DNA of 64,000 nucleotides from Coniochaeta sp. PMI_546 (lineage: Eukaryota; Ascomycota; Sordariomycetes; Coniochaetales; Coniochaetaceae): assembly GCA_021432605.1 (NCBI GenBank), contig MU271144.1, positions 496,001 through 560,000 on the forward strand. Reading direction: 5' to 3'. The notes under the pieces were generated by a model. That model saw only the letters and a list, made by a program, of their open reading frames with translations, ran no database searches and was not told where the DNA came from. Both the position numbers and the translations under genes were made by a program. The stretch's first letter is position 1; each line of letters opens with the position of its first letter. Positions 30,125-40,407 of this stretch are shown one piece after another.

Positions 30125-32018
30125 CTACTTGCCCGCGCCGGCCCTCCACTTGGCAGCCCGCTGCCCGCCGCGACTGTCCTTCGCATTCCGTTTCTTCCTC
30201 GGGTCGCTCTTCTTCCCCTTCTGTCCCTTGAACTTCAGATCCTTCGGCTTGCCATCCTTGCTACTGGCCCTCCGTCCCTCAAAGACAATATCCTCGGGAC
30301 TGCGGAACTTGTCCATCGCCCCCTTGGCACCGACAGCCACATCATTAGCCCCCGTCGCCTTGTCGCCCGCCCCCGGCCCCCTCCTCTCCTGTCTCCGGCC
30401 CTTCTTCTCCTTCAGCCTCGCCTCGTGCGCGGCCTTGGCCGCCGCCGACTTCCCGAGGAGCTTCGACGCGCGGCCCGAGAGGGTCTGCGTCTCGGGCGTG
30501 GGCTTGGGGACGTACTCGCCCGCCTTGGCGCCCTTCTTGGCCGGCCTGGTCGCGAAGTTGAACTTGGCCTGCTTGGCCTCCTGGGCCCGGGCGGTCTTGT
30601 GCGGGGCCTTGCACCGGCTGACGCGCAGGGGGCGAGGGAGCATGGGAGGGAAGGACTTGGCGTTTAGGAGGAGGGCGGATTCGACTGCGTTTTCGTCCTG
30701 TGTGGCTTGTTAGCATATCGCGTCAACAAGAACAAATGACACAGGGGGGGAAGACAAACATAAAACTGCACATAGGCAAATCCCTTGCCCACCCTCGTGG
30801 CCGCGTCGCGTACTACACGGACGCTTTCGACTTTCCCCGCCTTCTCGCCGAAGACTCGCCAGAGGCCCTCCTCGACATCCATGGGCGCCTTGGTGCGCTT
30901 CTTCTTCTCGGTGGTCTGCTTCCCGTCGCTGGTGACCTTGGTGTTGAGCACCGTCTCGTCGTCGACGAAACCCAGGTTGCCGACGAAGACGCACCGCCGG
31001 TGGGCGACCATGGCCGGGTGCGCGACGCTGTCGACCCTGATGTGTCTGTCAAGGACAGTAGTGCCGTTGAGCTGCTTGACGGCGGCGCGCACGCAGGCCG
31101 GGTCGGAGTAGACGACGTAGGCGTTCGTGGAGCGGGTTGTGGCGTCCATCACCTCCTTCTTGATGTATGCCGCACGCTTGGGTATGCCGGCCGCGGCGAA
31201 GGCCGTTGACCGGAAACGGATGGACTCGATTGTCTGTGGGGGGCTGGCCTTCTTGTCGAGAATGGTAGACAGATGGGCGAGCAGGGTCCGCTTCGCGGTG
31301 CGAGAGGTGATGGCCGCCGAGGCGACGTTGCTGAGGAAGATGGTGCGGTTGGCTTTATCTAGTTCTGCTGCGGCCGGGTCGGCTGCGATAGATTCGTGCT
31401 GAGGTGGGGGGCTGGCTGAAGTTATTGAGGCTGCGTCGTCGTCTTCACCGTCTTCTGCTGCGTCTTGGGACGCTTCCTTTTCGGCCTTTTGACGTTTCAC
31501 AGACGGCTCTGGCTCGTCGTCTGCTAGGGTCTGGAGGTACTTGGCTTCTAGATCGTCGAGGTCGTCGTGGTTCTTGCGCTTGCGTTTCCTTTCCTTGTTG
31601 TCCCCGTTCGCGATGACTTCCTCCAAGGCTGCGGCTGCTGGGACTGGCTCGTCTGCGCTCGAGGCCTCCTCCTCGGCCTCGGAATCGTCGTCGTCTTCGT
31701 CTGACCCATCTTCCAGGTCATCGAGGTTTACGTCGGAAAGATCTTCGTCGCTGTCAAGGGCACTAAGCTCCTCATCGTCGCCCTCGTCCTCATCTTCGTC
31801 CTCTTCACTCTCCTCTTGCGGCTGTTTCGTAGCCTTAGGGGGCGCTGGCTCTGTATACCGAGTCTTGGGAGGTACAGCGACTGGTTTGGCCTACATCTCT
31901 GTCAGAAGTGGCACCTTATAATACACGGAGCCCTTCGACTTACACTCTCGGCGAACAGGGCAGCCAGGGTGGGGTCGACAGCTTTGGCTGAGGCCGCCAA
32001 CTTTGATTTTCTAGACAT
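30125..32018 (-). CDS. NOP12: Nucleolar RNA-binding protein Nop12
   Basis: Three exons, 32018-31944, 31890-30760 and 30697-30125, with introns of 53 and 62 nt (GTAAGT...GTAG and GTTTGT...CACAG), give 592 residues. Nop12 is a nucleolar protein needed for pre-25S rRNA processing and 60S subunit assembly. After [20 protein letters not shown] and a long Asp/Glu/Ser acidic region come two RNA-recognition motifs. The first has [20 protein letters not shown]. The second has [16 protein letters not shown] (RNP2) and [19 protein letters not shown], in which the RNP1 strand crosses the second intron. The C-terminal ~170 residues are very Lys/Arg/Ala-rich, as expected for a nucleolar rRNA-binding protein, and contain the conserved [15 protein letters not shown]. 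The start agrees with the family (Nop12 begins with a short exon). It shares a 0.9-kb divergent promoter with the DEP1-like gene. Confidence 0.9.
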
Positions 32019-32926
32019 TTTGTTAGCTAGAAAATTGCACCTGTGACAGAGCCTGCAACAGGACGTACGAAGAATTTGCCATTGTGAGTTGTTGACGCTG
32101 GTTCAAGCAAGCGCCAGTCGAGGAAGCAGCGATGGGTGCTGAGCCTTGATACGCATTTTGGACCGTTCTTTCCCCAACAGCGCAAAAAAGTTCCTTATCG
32201 TCGAGCTTTCCTATCGGGATTCTGCCGTGGCCCACCGCTTCTCGGCTTCCATGGTGGCCAGTGCTATCTGTTAGTGCTCGACTCTCTCCTTACAGCCAAC
32301 TCAGGTGGCTCGGCAGATTCGAGCGGGGCCGAGTTGCAAGTCAGCTAACAACAGGCCGCACAATTGAGGCATAACTCTGCTAGCCAGTCCGCACCTCCCG
32401 AAAGCGGTCTCCCGGTTATGACGCAGTGCTGGTACCGCACTAACAGCCACTCCCCAGGGGTCACAGCTGTCGTCTGGTGCTCCGTCGCAGGATCAGCGCC
32501 TGCTGTGAGCGGTCGGCCAGTGCGGTGCGTTCCTGGTGTCGTCGTTGGCGCACTCGATCCATTTCTGCCCGTCCATCTTGGTTGATTTGGTCACAACACC
32601 ACAATCACGACCCGACCTCTTCACTCTTTTCCTCCCCCCTTCCTGCCTCGGACCAGCAGTTCCTTGCAACCAAGTGCATTTGCCAACTAGAGACAGCTAT
32701 TTTCTCCAACTGTTGCATGGCAGTCCAGTTGTGCGGTCACGGTTGTCTGTTTTAGCATACCTCTGTTCCGCTCCTCTCTTGTAGAACTGGTCGTGTCCTC
32801 ACTCGCAACCCTCTAAAACACGCACCCAGCTTGCGCAGGTTCTTGCACCTGCTTGCAACGACGCAAGAGCCTTTACAAACAACACGACTATACCTGTCTC
32901 AATCGAACTTGGCCGCTTCACTCACA
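32019..32926. promoter_or_regulatory. Divergent promoter region of NOP12 and DEP1-like genes
   Basis: The 908 bp between two ATGs facing away from each other has no supported coding sequence. The right half is C/T-rich with CACAACACGAC-like leader sequence. No defined element was recognised. Calling it a shared promoter is inference from gene orientation. Confidence 0.55.
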
Positions 32927-35171
32927 ATGGCCACGAGCGAGACTGCTCCTCCGCTGGTGTCGAGGTCGTCTCCGCCCGTACTAGACGGCAGTCCGAGCAA
33001 TGCCTCAAGCCCTCTGAGCGACGTCGAAGACAAGGACGCCGACGCCGACGAGATGGATTTCGATCTCCCCTCTCCCCGAGCCACCAGTCTGGCTAGACAA
33101 CGCCAGCTAGAAGGCCTCGAAGTCGCCAGCCCCTCGCTGAGCACCGGCACCGACGGCGACGAGAGCATGCTGTCCGACGCCGACGTCAATGACTCCGAGG
33201 CCGAAACAGAGCGCCTCTACGACACCCCACCCAAGAATACCGCCGGTCGCGACACAGTGTACAGAGCGCCCGAGTCTGGCGTGCAGCTGTTCCTGGAGCG
33301 CAGGAGTCGTGCCTTCGAGCCGAGCCCGAGCAAGCTCCAGCGGCAAATCAAAGCTCAGGCCGACGGCGCCGACGACGGCAGCGATAACGACTCTCTGTCG
33401 GATGCAGATGATGACGATGTGTCCACGGCTTCGAACGAACTCGAACAAGACGCAAAACCTGTCGAGTCGCGGTCACCGTCCCCAGTGAAGAAAGCGTCAC
33501 AACCTACAACACTAGACAGCGCGCCCACCGCCGAGGTGGAGAAAGACGAGCTCAATGATACACGAAAGCGCAAGCGGTCTTCGGCCGCCGAACAATTAGA
33601 AGAGGAGCAACCGTTGCGGAAACGCACAGGGTCTGTTGTAGAGCCGGAACGCGATTTTTCGGCCGACAACACGGCCATCATCGACGATGACGTCGCAACT
33701 CCAACAGTACTTACCAGAGAGCCCAGCCCTGAAGACGAAGACGCTGGCGAGGCAGACAACTCCGAGCCCAAGAGCAAAGATGTGCCCACGCAGTCAATAG
33801 AAGACACACCACAACGTGCGCGATCAAAGAGTGCCAAGCGCGGTACTACGAAGAAGCGGAAAGGCCGCGGGGATGGCGGAGCCGTGGACAGTCCCATCGA
33901 CAGCCCCGTGGACGCCGGGACACCTGCGGCCGACGACGACGGCGCACGCAATGTCGAGGATGAGCAACCGGAGACGAATGCAGACGAAGAGGCGGAGTTG
34001 GCTCAGAAGGAGGAAGAACGTACGTAACACCATCTGTGACGCCGCTGCTCATAACCCATTGCTGACTTCTAGTAGTAGAGCGAAAGAAGGCTGCCTGGGA
34101 AGAACTAGCAGCGATAGAGAAGCAATTCACAAACTTCCGAGAACGGTACGTTCCAGGCTTTTCCCTGACCATGGTGGTCGTCTCTCGCTAACAACGTCGC
34201 AGACTCTACCAAGAACGTCTCGACCAACTAAACCGCGAAGAAGCGATGCTCCAGTCTCCCAACCCCACCCACCCAGAATACCTCGCCATGCTCGCCTGCA
34301 TCGACGCCCGGCGCGACGAGCGCATCCGCGTCTCGACCATCGAGCTCGGCATGCGCATGGACCTGCTCAAGCGCAAGGCCGTCGCCGAGCGCGCCCAGAT
34401 AATGACGCAGTACCACCAGGGCATCCGCGCCTCGCGCGAGCGGGTGCTCGAAGACCTGGGCAGGGAGTGGTACGAGATCCAGCACGAGCGGCGGCGGGCG
34501 GCGAACAACATCCCCGACTTCGGGATCCGGCTGCCGGCCACGAAGAAGGAGACGCTGCGGGCGGCCGTGGCGTACAACAAGGAGGTTTCTATCTTGTCGG
34601 GGGTGGCTAAGTATCAGGGATTCCCTGCCGCGCCGGACATACGCGGTGCGAGAGACGAGGAGATCGAGGGCGATTTCGAGGCTATCACTGTGAGTTACCC
34701 CTTGGTTCTCTGTCGGAAGGTCGGAGAGGGAGAAGAAAGGATTGTGAGAAGCTGATCGGATTTTTTAAGCAGCGCACGAGACAGTCATTGCAACAGCCAC
34801 CGCCTCCGCAGCAGCAGTTCCTGGGCGAGACGCCGGCGCCGGTCAGCGTGCAGTTCGGGGTCGGCAGGGGGGCGCTGGGGTCGGCGGCCGAGCAGTTCCT
34901 CGAGCAGACGCCGTGGGCGAATCCGAACCACCCCGCGCACGCGATGCAGAGGCCTAGGGACCCGGTGGGGATGGCGCCGGTGCTGTATGCGGGTCCTGGT
35001 GGGATGGGGAGGCGGCACTCGAGTCAGCAGTTTGGTGGTGGTGGTGGTGGAGGGTTCGCGAATGGGGAGGCGACGGTGATGCATAAGAGTAATAGTGGGA
35101 ATGGGCATGAGAGGGTCAAGAAGATGGGCGTTGAGGGGGTGAAGAGGGAGGCTATCAGCCACGCTGCTTGA
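32927..35171 (+). CDS. DEP1: Dep1/Sds3-like subunit of the Rpd3L histone deacetylase complex
   Basis: Four exons, 32927-34019, 34073-34145, 34203-34689 and 34773-35171, give 683 residues. Introns are 53, 57 and 83 nt. The first acceptor lies in TCTAGTAGTAG, so a junction shifted by three or six bases is possible. The N-terminal ~360 residues are acidic, Ser-rich and disordered, with RKRKR and KKRKGR nuclear-localisation-like patches. Residues ~365-560 form the Sds3/Dep1/BRMS1-type helical domain: KKAAWEELAAIEKQFTNFRE, LYQERLDQLNREEAML and RVLEDLGREWYEIQHERRRA. This coiled region scaffolds Sin3-Rpd3 deacetylase complexes that repress transcription. The C-terminus is Gln/Gly/Pro-rich. Dep1 and Sds3 are paralogous; the long acidic leader favours the Dep1 name, but the choice is inference. 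Confidence 0.82.
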
Positions 35172-35654
35172 GGTTGTCGGGGTGGTTAGAGGTGATTGTG
35201 AACTTGTTGGCGCATTATGGAGGCATGGCGGCTGTTCATGCGAGATACCATGATTCGGAGTTATGGGATGTTTTCTTTTTGTTGCATCGCCTATGGTAAT
35301 GATACTGGGCATTCATACGTCAGGCATGATGGCCCTGTTTTATATAGAGTGTTCAGTGTACATAATACAGTTTGTGTACATGTTAGAGAGGGGTGTCATC
35401 TAGGGCTCTTCGACCAGTTTTCTTTCCTTGCTATATGTCTCCAGCCCTTGGTCTTGTCGCGAAGACCTCCTCGTGGAATGCCATTTGCCATAATCTTACA
35501 AGATAACTCTAGTCCTCACATGGCCAAACGATAGGATTAGGCCTTGGTATCACCGGAACGCCGTACCCAAATGCTCAGGATGCTGTCACAAGCTGTGTCA
35601 CTCGTCCTCTTCCTGCCTGCAGCTCTCTCAAATCCCTCTCGTGCTTCTGAGCTT
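35172..35654. other. Convergent intergenic region
   Basis: About 0.5 kb between the 3' ends of the DEP1-like and COA3 genes. No feature is recognised. Confidence 0.6.
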
Positions 35655-36030
35655 CTATTTCGCAACGGTCTGGGCATTGACGGCATTGACCGGCGCATCG
35701 GGGACCTTGACGTCCTCGAACTCGTCCTGGCCAACGGCCTTCATCGTGTACAGGTCTGAGCACGCCCACCATATTAGCTGTTATTTCTCTTTTTTTCTGC
35801 CGTTTGCGGGGATAATGGATACGTACAGATGGCACCCGTGAAAGCAAACAAGCCGGCGCCGAGGGCGATGTTCTTGAAGAGGTATGGCCGGCGTGCGCGC
35901 AGGAGGGACTCGGACTGCCGCCAGTTGCCGCCGCTGCGGTCGTAGTAGGAGTTTCGGTTGATTCTGAAGGAATGTCAGCTGTGTGTCACTCCATGCAGAG
36001 GGGGAACCGGTGGCTATCTCACCCTGCCAT
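35655..36030 (-). CDS. COA3: Cytochrome c oxidase assembly factor 3 (Coa3)
   Basis: Three exons, 36030-36023 (only 8 nt), 35963-35827 and 35755-35655, join into an 81-residue protein. Introns are 59 and 71 nt with GTGAGA...TTCAG and GTACGT...CTCAG. Coa3 is a small single-span protein of the inner mitochondrial membrane that binds newly made Cox1 and regulates its translation and assembly. The spliced sequence shows the family pattern: SLLRARRPYLFKNIALGAGL followed by the hydrophobic span FAFTGAIYLYTMKAVGQDEF, then the acidic end FEDVKVPD. The first coding exon carries just ATGGCAGG, so the gene is easily missed by open-frame searches. The intron junction inside the membrane span restores an uninterrupted hydrophobic helix. 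It is head-to-head with PTA1. Confidence 0.88.
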
Positions 36031-36894
36031 TGTGGTGTTGGCGGCCAGAGGTTATCAAAGTGATCTTGGCTGGTGCAGTGCTCGTTCCACTTTCTGCTGG
36101 TCAGTTGAAGCTCAGATGTTCAAGGTGAAGTGACCAATCACAAGCGATGAGATGCCATCGAACGCTGGGGTTTCCGCCGCGGCAGTTCGTCGGGTAATTA
36201 CGTTAGTTGTACATGTACATTCCAGGTTGTAGGCCCGTGTACAGTACAGCGTGGGACTTCCAGTTCCAGACGTCTGTGGGTCAGTCAAGCTGGCGCGTTG
36301 AAGCAAAAGCAGGGCGCCAAAAGTTGAAGCTTCCTGTGACATCGTGCATCTCTATTCTCAAACGTCGCTTTGCATTTTTTCCTTCCCTTCAACAACAGAC
36401 GAGACGGAGTTCCCAGTAAACCCACGAAACATGGCCTGGGCCAGAAGGACTGGCTTCCCGATTTAAGCGACTATAGATTGTGCGACACGCAGGCTTCATC
36501 AACTTCTCTGTTCGACATGGATGAATGCGATAGCCGACTCGCCTATTGATGCCCGCGACAACAACTTCGACAATAGGATCTAAACAATAGGTCTCGGCCA
36601 CCCACTAGACGTCAATTCTCTGCCATTGACGCTCAACCTAGGAGTAGAAACTTTAGGGCATTTGTGATCAGGACAGGGTAGACGGGCGTGTTCTTTGTTC
36701 TTTCGGCTCCCCTGCAGAGCCTCTGAGAGAACAACGGCAGCACGTTCTGCATCATCATCATCATCGTAGCTTTTCTGCGTCTTTGATCATATCCCCTCTG
36801 TCTGCCCGCTTTGCCTTATCTCGCCTCCCGATCCATCTCTGCCGCCAACCCACGAGTCCAGGCCCCATCCCCGCCAGACGAGCAACCGCCAAAC
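36031..36894. promoter_or_regulatory. Divergent promoter region of COA3 and PTA1
   Basis: The 864 bp between the two oppositely directed ATGs has no supported gene. A (CAT)5-like run lies at about 36748-36766, and C/T-rich leader sequence precedes the PTA1 ATG. The promoter role is inferred from orientation. Confidence 0.5.
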
Positions 36895-39649
36895 ATGTCG
36901 ACCCCCGTAAAGCTCAGCACAGCCGACCAGCTGAAGCAGCTCCAACAAGCGCGAAGCGTCGTCCTCAAAGACCCGGCCTACTGGTCCTCCGTCGTGGCCG
37001 GAATCCTGCCGATCGTGGGACCACAGAACGATGTCGAGCTCCGCCGTTGGGGAGCAGACTTCATCGCCGAAGCCGTCGCTACGCCCGCCGTTCCGCTCAG
37101 AGCTCGGGAGGATGTGTGCATGAAGACCCTGGGAACTTTGCGGATGCTGGTTGAAGAGCAAGGACTCGATATCGTGGTGCTAAAGAGCGTGATATTGGCT
37201 GCTGCGAGCGTGTACCCGCTCGTGGTGAGGTGGATGTAAGTGTCCTTATATAGCTCTCCTCTGTGCTGCTGCTGCTGCTTGCTTGCGGATGCTGTGATGA
37301 AGGACTGAACTGCGCTCCGTGCTGGTACCCTGCGGAGCGAGGTGTATCTTGCGATTCAGTGTCGGATATGCTGCCTCGCTGTTCTGTCTTGGCCAGCCCT
37401 GTCCGCATCCGCGTTACAGCCCCCTCGCCCAATAGCCCTCAGCATCTCCTTGCCAGCAGCTTCCGCGTATCCATCTTGTGAGTGTAATAGCTAACAGTTG
37501 TGCCTTTCAGAGCCGGCAATGCACATGACCGCGACAGTTGGGAAAGCATTCAGGCCATCAAGACTCAGATACTCAGAATATGGGAAGGCGCACCGCCGCC
37601 GTTGAGGATATGTTGCATCAAGTTTGCCCAGCGAGTCGTCCTCGCACAGACGGCGTCAAATGGCATGGACAGCAAGGTATGGATAGGATTGAGACAGCTT
37701 GTATACAATGAACGCTTGCTAAGCCTTGCCCATCTAGCAATCGGGACTTGACGTGTCACTATCAATAATACCGCCGAACCACCCCTTACTAGACCCGCGT
37801 CAACTCGAGGCCGAGGCTTCGGGCCTCTTGGACCGCATGCTCGGGATCTTGCAGGACAACAGCAGGTAAGCGCGGAGCGCTGCCTGATACGTACTATTTG
37901 ATGCTGACCATTCATATAATAGCGATGCTCTGCTTGTCGATGCTACCCTCAACACCCTCTCGGTTCTCGTCCGAACGAGGCCAAGCACATCCGCCCGCAT
38001 CCTGAACACCATCCTCAACTTCAACCCGTTGAAACTTGCCAACTCGCCGATGACGCCAAAGACCAAGGTGCTGGTGAAGTCCATGGAGAAGACCACCAGG
38101 ATGCTTCTGATCCATCTATCCAAACGGTAATTTCTTTCTGTATGTGCACCGTTCTGGTTTCGGCATGACTGACTCTGGGACAGGGATCCTCATAACCCTA
38201 TGACGCCGCGTATTCAACAATACGTAGAACGGCTCATGCGATCGCGGTCAGAGATCTTCGATGAAGCCAACAGGAAACGGGCAATGCCTGGCCCACCAGA
38301 CGGCACTCAAACAGACGTAAAGCGCCAGAAGATGGGAGAGCCGCAACTGGTCGCTCGCATCATTGTGCCCCCTCTCGGTCCTGGCAGCCACAGCCTTGCC
38401 GCGCTCTTCACCCTCACCGATAACGTCGCATTACAGGGATTCGATGCCACGGCGGTACCAGCAGCTTTGGCAGCGAGGGTAAGCGTTACTGCGCTGGCCT
38501 CAGTACCACCTGAACTTCTTGGCCAGGCCATTCTCGGAATACAGAACCGCATGGCCGAACTGGCCGCCGCACCTCAAATCCAACCCCCACCACTCAACGC
38601 GGAGACATCACCGCTCGACGTCGAAGATGACGACGACGAATACGAACCAGACTTCTACGCCGCCGAAGATACCGAGCAGATCCTCAACAAGCTCGACAAC
38701 GCACCAGCAGAACAGCCGCCCGTCCAAGAACCGGAAACCGTCAACGCTCTAGCGACACTAGGCACCTTCAAGCTCCCACCACCACCACCCCTCGACCCCG
38801 ACCTAGCGGCGCGCGTCAGCCAGGTCGCAGTAAGCCGCGTCTTCGCACCCCTCCCAACGCTTGACGACTCCTCCCGCAAGCACAAATCCGGCATCAACCG
38901 CCTAGCCGCCAGCTCCTTCGACCGCGACTCCTGGCTGACTGTAATAATACGCATCGCCACCCGCAGCACACTTGGGCTAGAAGACAGCGCCAGCACCATC
39001 AAAGACGAAGACTCCTCGGTCCTAACCCACAAGTCGTCCCCATCCCTCTCCAACTCCATCCGCGAAGCCCTCTTCCGGCACGTCATGGAGGACTTCCGGC
39101 GGCGCATCGACGTGGCCGTCGCCTGGCTGTGCGAGGAGTGGTACGCGGATCAGCTGGCCAAGCGGAACCTGTCGGAGGGCAACCGGTCCCTGCACTACGA
39201 GCGCTGGGCGGTCAAGCTCCTGGACGGGTTCCTGCCCTACCTGACGCCGCAGGACAAGGTGCTCACGCGGTTCCTGGCGGAGATCCCGGAGCTGAGCAGG
39301 GAGCTGCTGGGGAAGGTGAAGGAGCTGTGTCGGGACCCGGCCACGGTCGGTCTTGCGGTCACGAGTCTGCTTTATCTGGTCATGATGAGGCCGCCTGCGC
39401 GGGAGATTGCGCTGGATACGGTTGGGGAGATTTGGGTTGAGTGTAAGTCTGCTTTCTGCTTCTGATGATGTGATGATGGTCGCGAGAGAGCAGAATGTGC
39501 TAATGAGAGATGCAGATGAGGATGCGCGGCCGATGGCGTCAAAGTACCTGGTCAAGTGGCGGCCGGGCTTCGTCGAGAGCCAGACGGCTGGTGCGGATGG
39601 AGCTGCTCCTGCGGCTAGGCCGAGTGGTGCGGCGCCCATTGCGGCTTGA
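36895..39649 (+). CDS. PTA1: Pta1/symplekin, pre-mRNA cleavage and polyadenylation factor subunit
   Basis: Six exons, 36895-37235, 37511-37676, 37738-37865, 37923-38126, 38184-39442 and 39516-39649, give 743 residues. Introns are 57-73 nt except the first, which is 275 nt. Pta1 (symplekin) is a scaffold in the nuclear cleavage and polyadenylation factor that bridges the endonuclease, poly(A) polymerase and phosphatase modules. The first ~450 residues are HEAT-like helices: TADQLKQLQQARSVVLKDPA, FIAEAVATPAVPLRAREDV, RICCIKFAQRVVLAQT, PPNHPLLDPRQLEAEASGLL, and LANSPMTPKTKVLVKSMEKT, a symplekin N-domain hallmark. A disordered acidic/Pro-rich middle follows. The C-terminal region has helices around IREALFRHVMEDFRRRIDVA and YLTPQDKVLTRFLAEIPEL. 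The ATG was chosen as the first in-frame Met; the open frame upstream has none. Only the first junction, because of its long intron, carries notable uncertainty. Confidence 0.9.
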
Positions 39650-40407
39650 AGTGGTTTCCAAGATTAAACCTCGTGGCTAGGATGGAATGGAACTGAGGCG
39701 AGATGAGTGGCATCTCTGTACATCACTTTTCATGGAATGTTGGCAGATACAGCGACGTCGAGACTGCCTTGCTTTCTAGGTCCGGGTCTCTTGTGTTAGA
39801 ACTCTTTAGGTGGCCTTGTATCCTTTCAAGCATTTTTTTTTTTTTTTTCACTGGTGGCAAAGGACGAGTAACATCAGCATCTGGGGCTGGATCACATAGC
39901 GGAAATGGAAGAAAGGGGAAGCTCGATATTCACGAGAGGCACAGTCAGAAGGGGATCAAAGGGGTGGTGTAGGGCGTCTGGGCCAGTAATGTATGAATTG
40001 GTGTTACCTGGCAACATGCTTGGGTCACTCACTCGTGTCTCAGCGATGGTAGACGTTTGCGGCTATCCCGCCTTGGTTCCCGACCATATAATGGGAATAG
40101 TATACATATGTACTATAGATAGGTACCGTAGTATGTTAACCAACGACAATCCTTGCGCCTCATCCAGATTCACGGTGTGGCGGTGCACGTCCCCCCTTTC
40201 CTGTGGCTTGACTCCCCCCACAGGGAGACCCCAGGCGTGCCTGCATCACTCCGTGCCAAGACAGCGCTAAGCCGTCTGAACGTGGAAGCTCCAAACTGTC
40301 CTCTCCAAAAAGTGGCCGTAGAACGAAGCAGTGACGAGGAGAGCCTCTTCTCTCCGTCAACCACCTTCTGCCATTGCATCGCAACCCACACTCTCTAACC
40401 GGCCACA
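39650..40407. other. Intergenic with a poly-T run
   Basis: About 0.76 kb between the PTA1 3' end and the STT3 start. It contains a 16-T run at 39833-39848 and C-rich leader sequence near the STT3 ATG. No gene is supported. Confidence 0.6.
39833..39848. repeat. Homopolymer T(16)
   Basis: Sixteen consecutive T in non-coding DNA behind PTA1. Confidence 0.9.
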
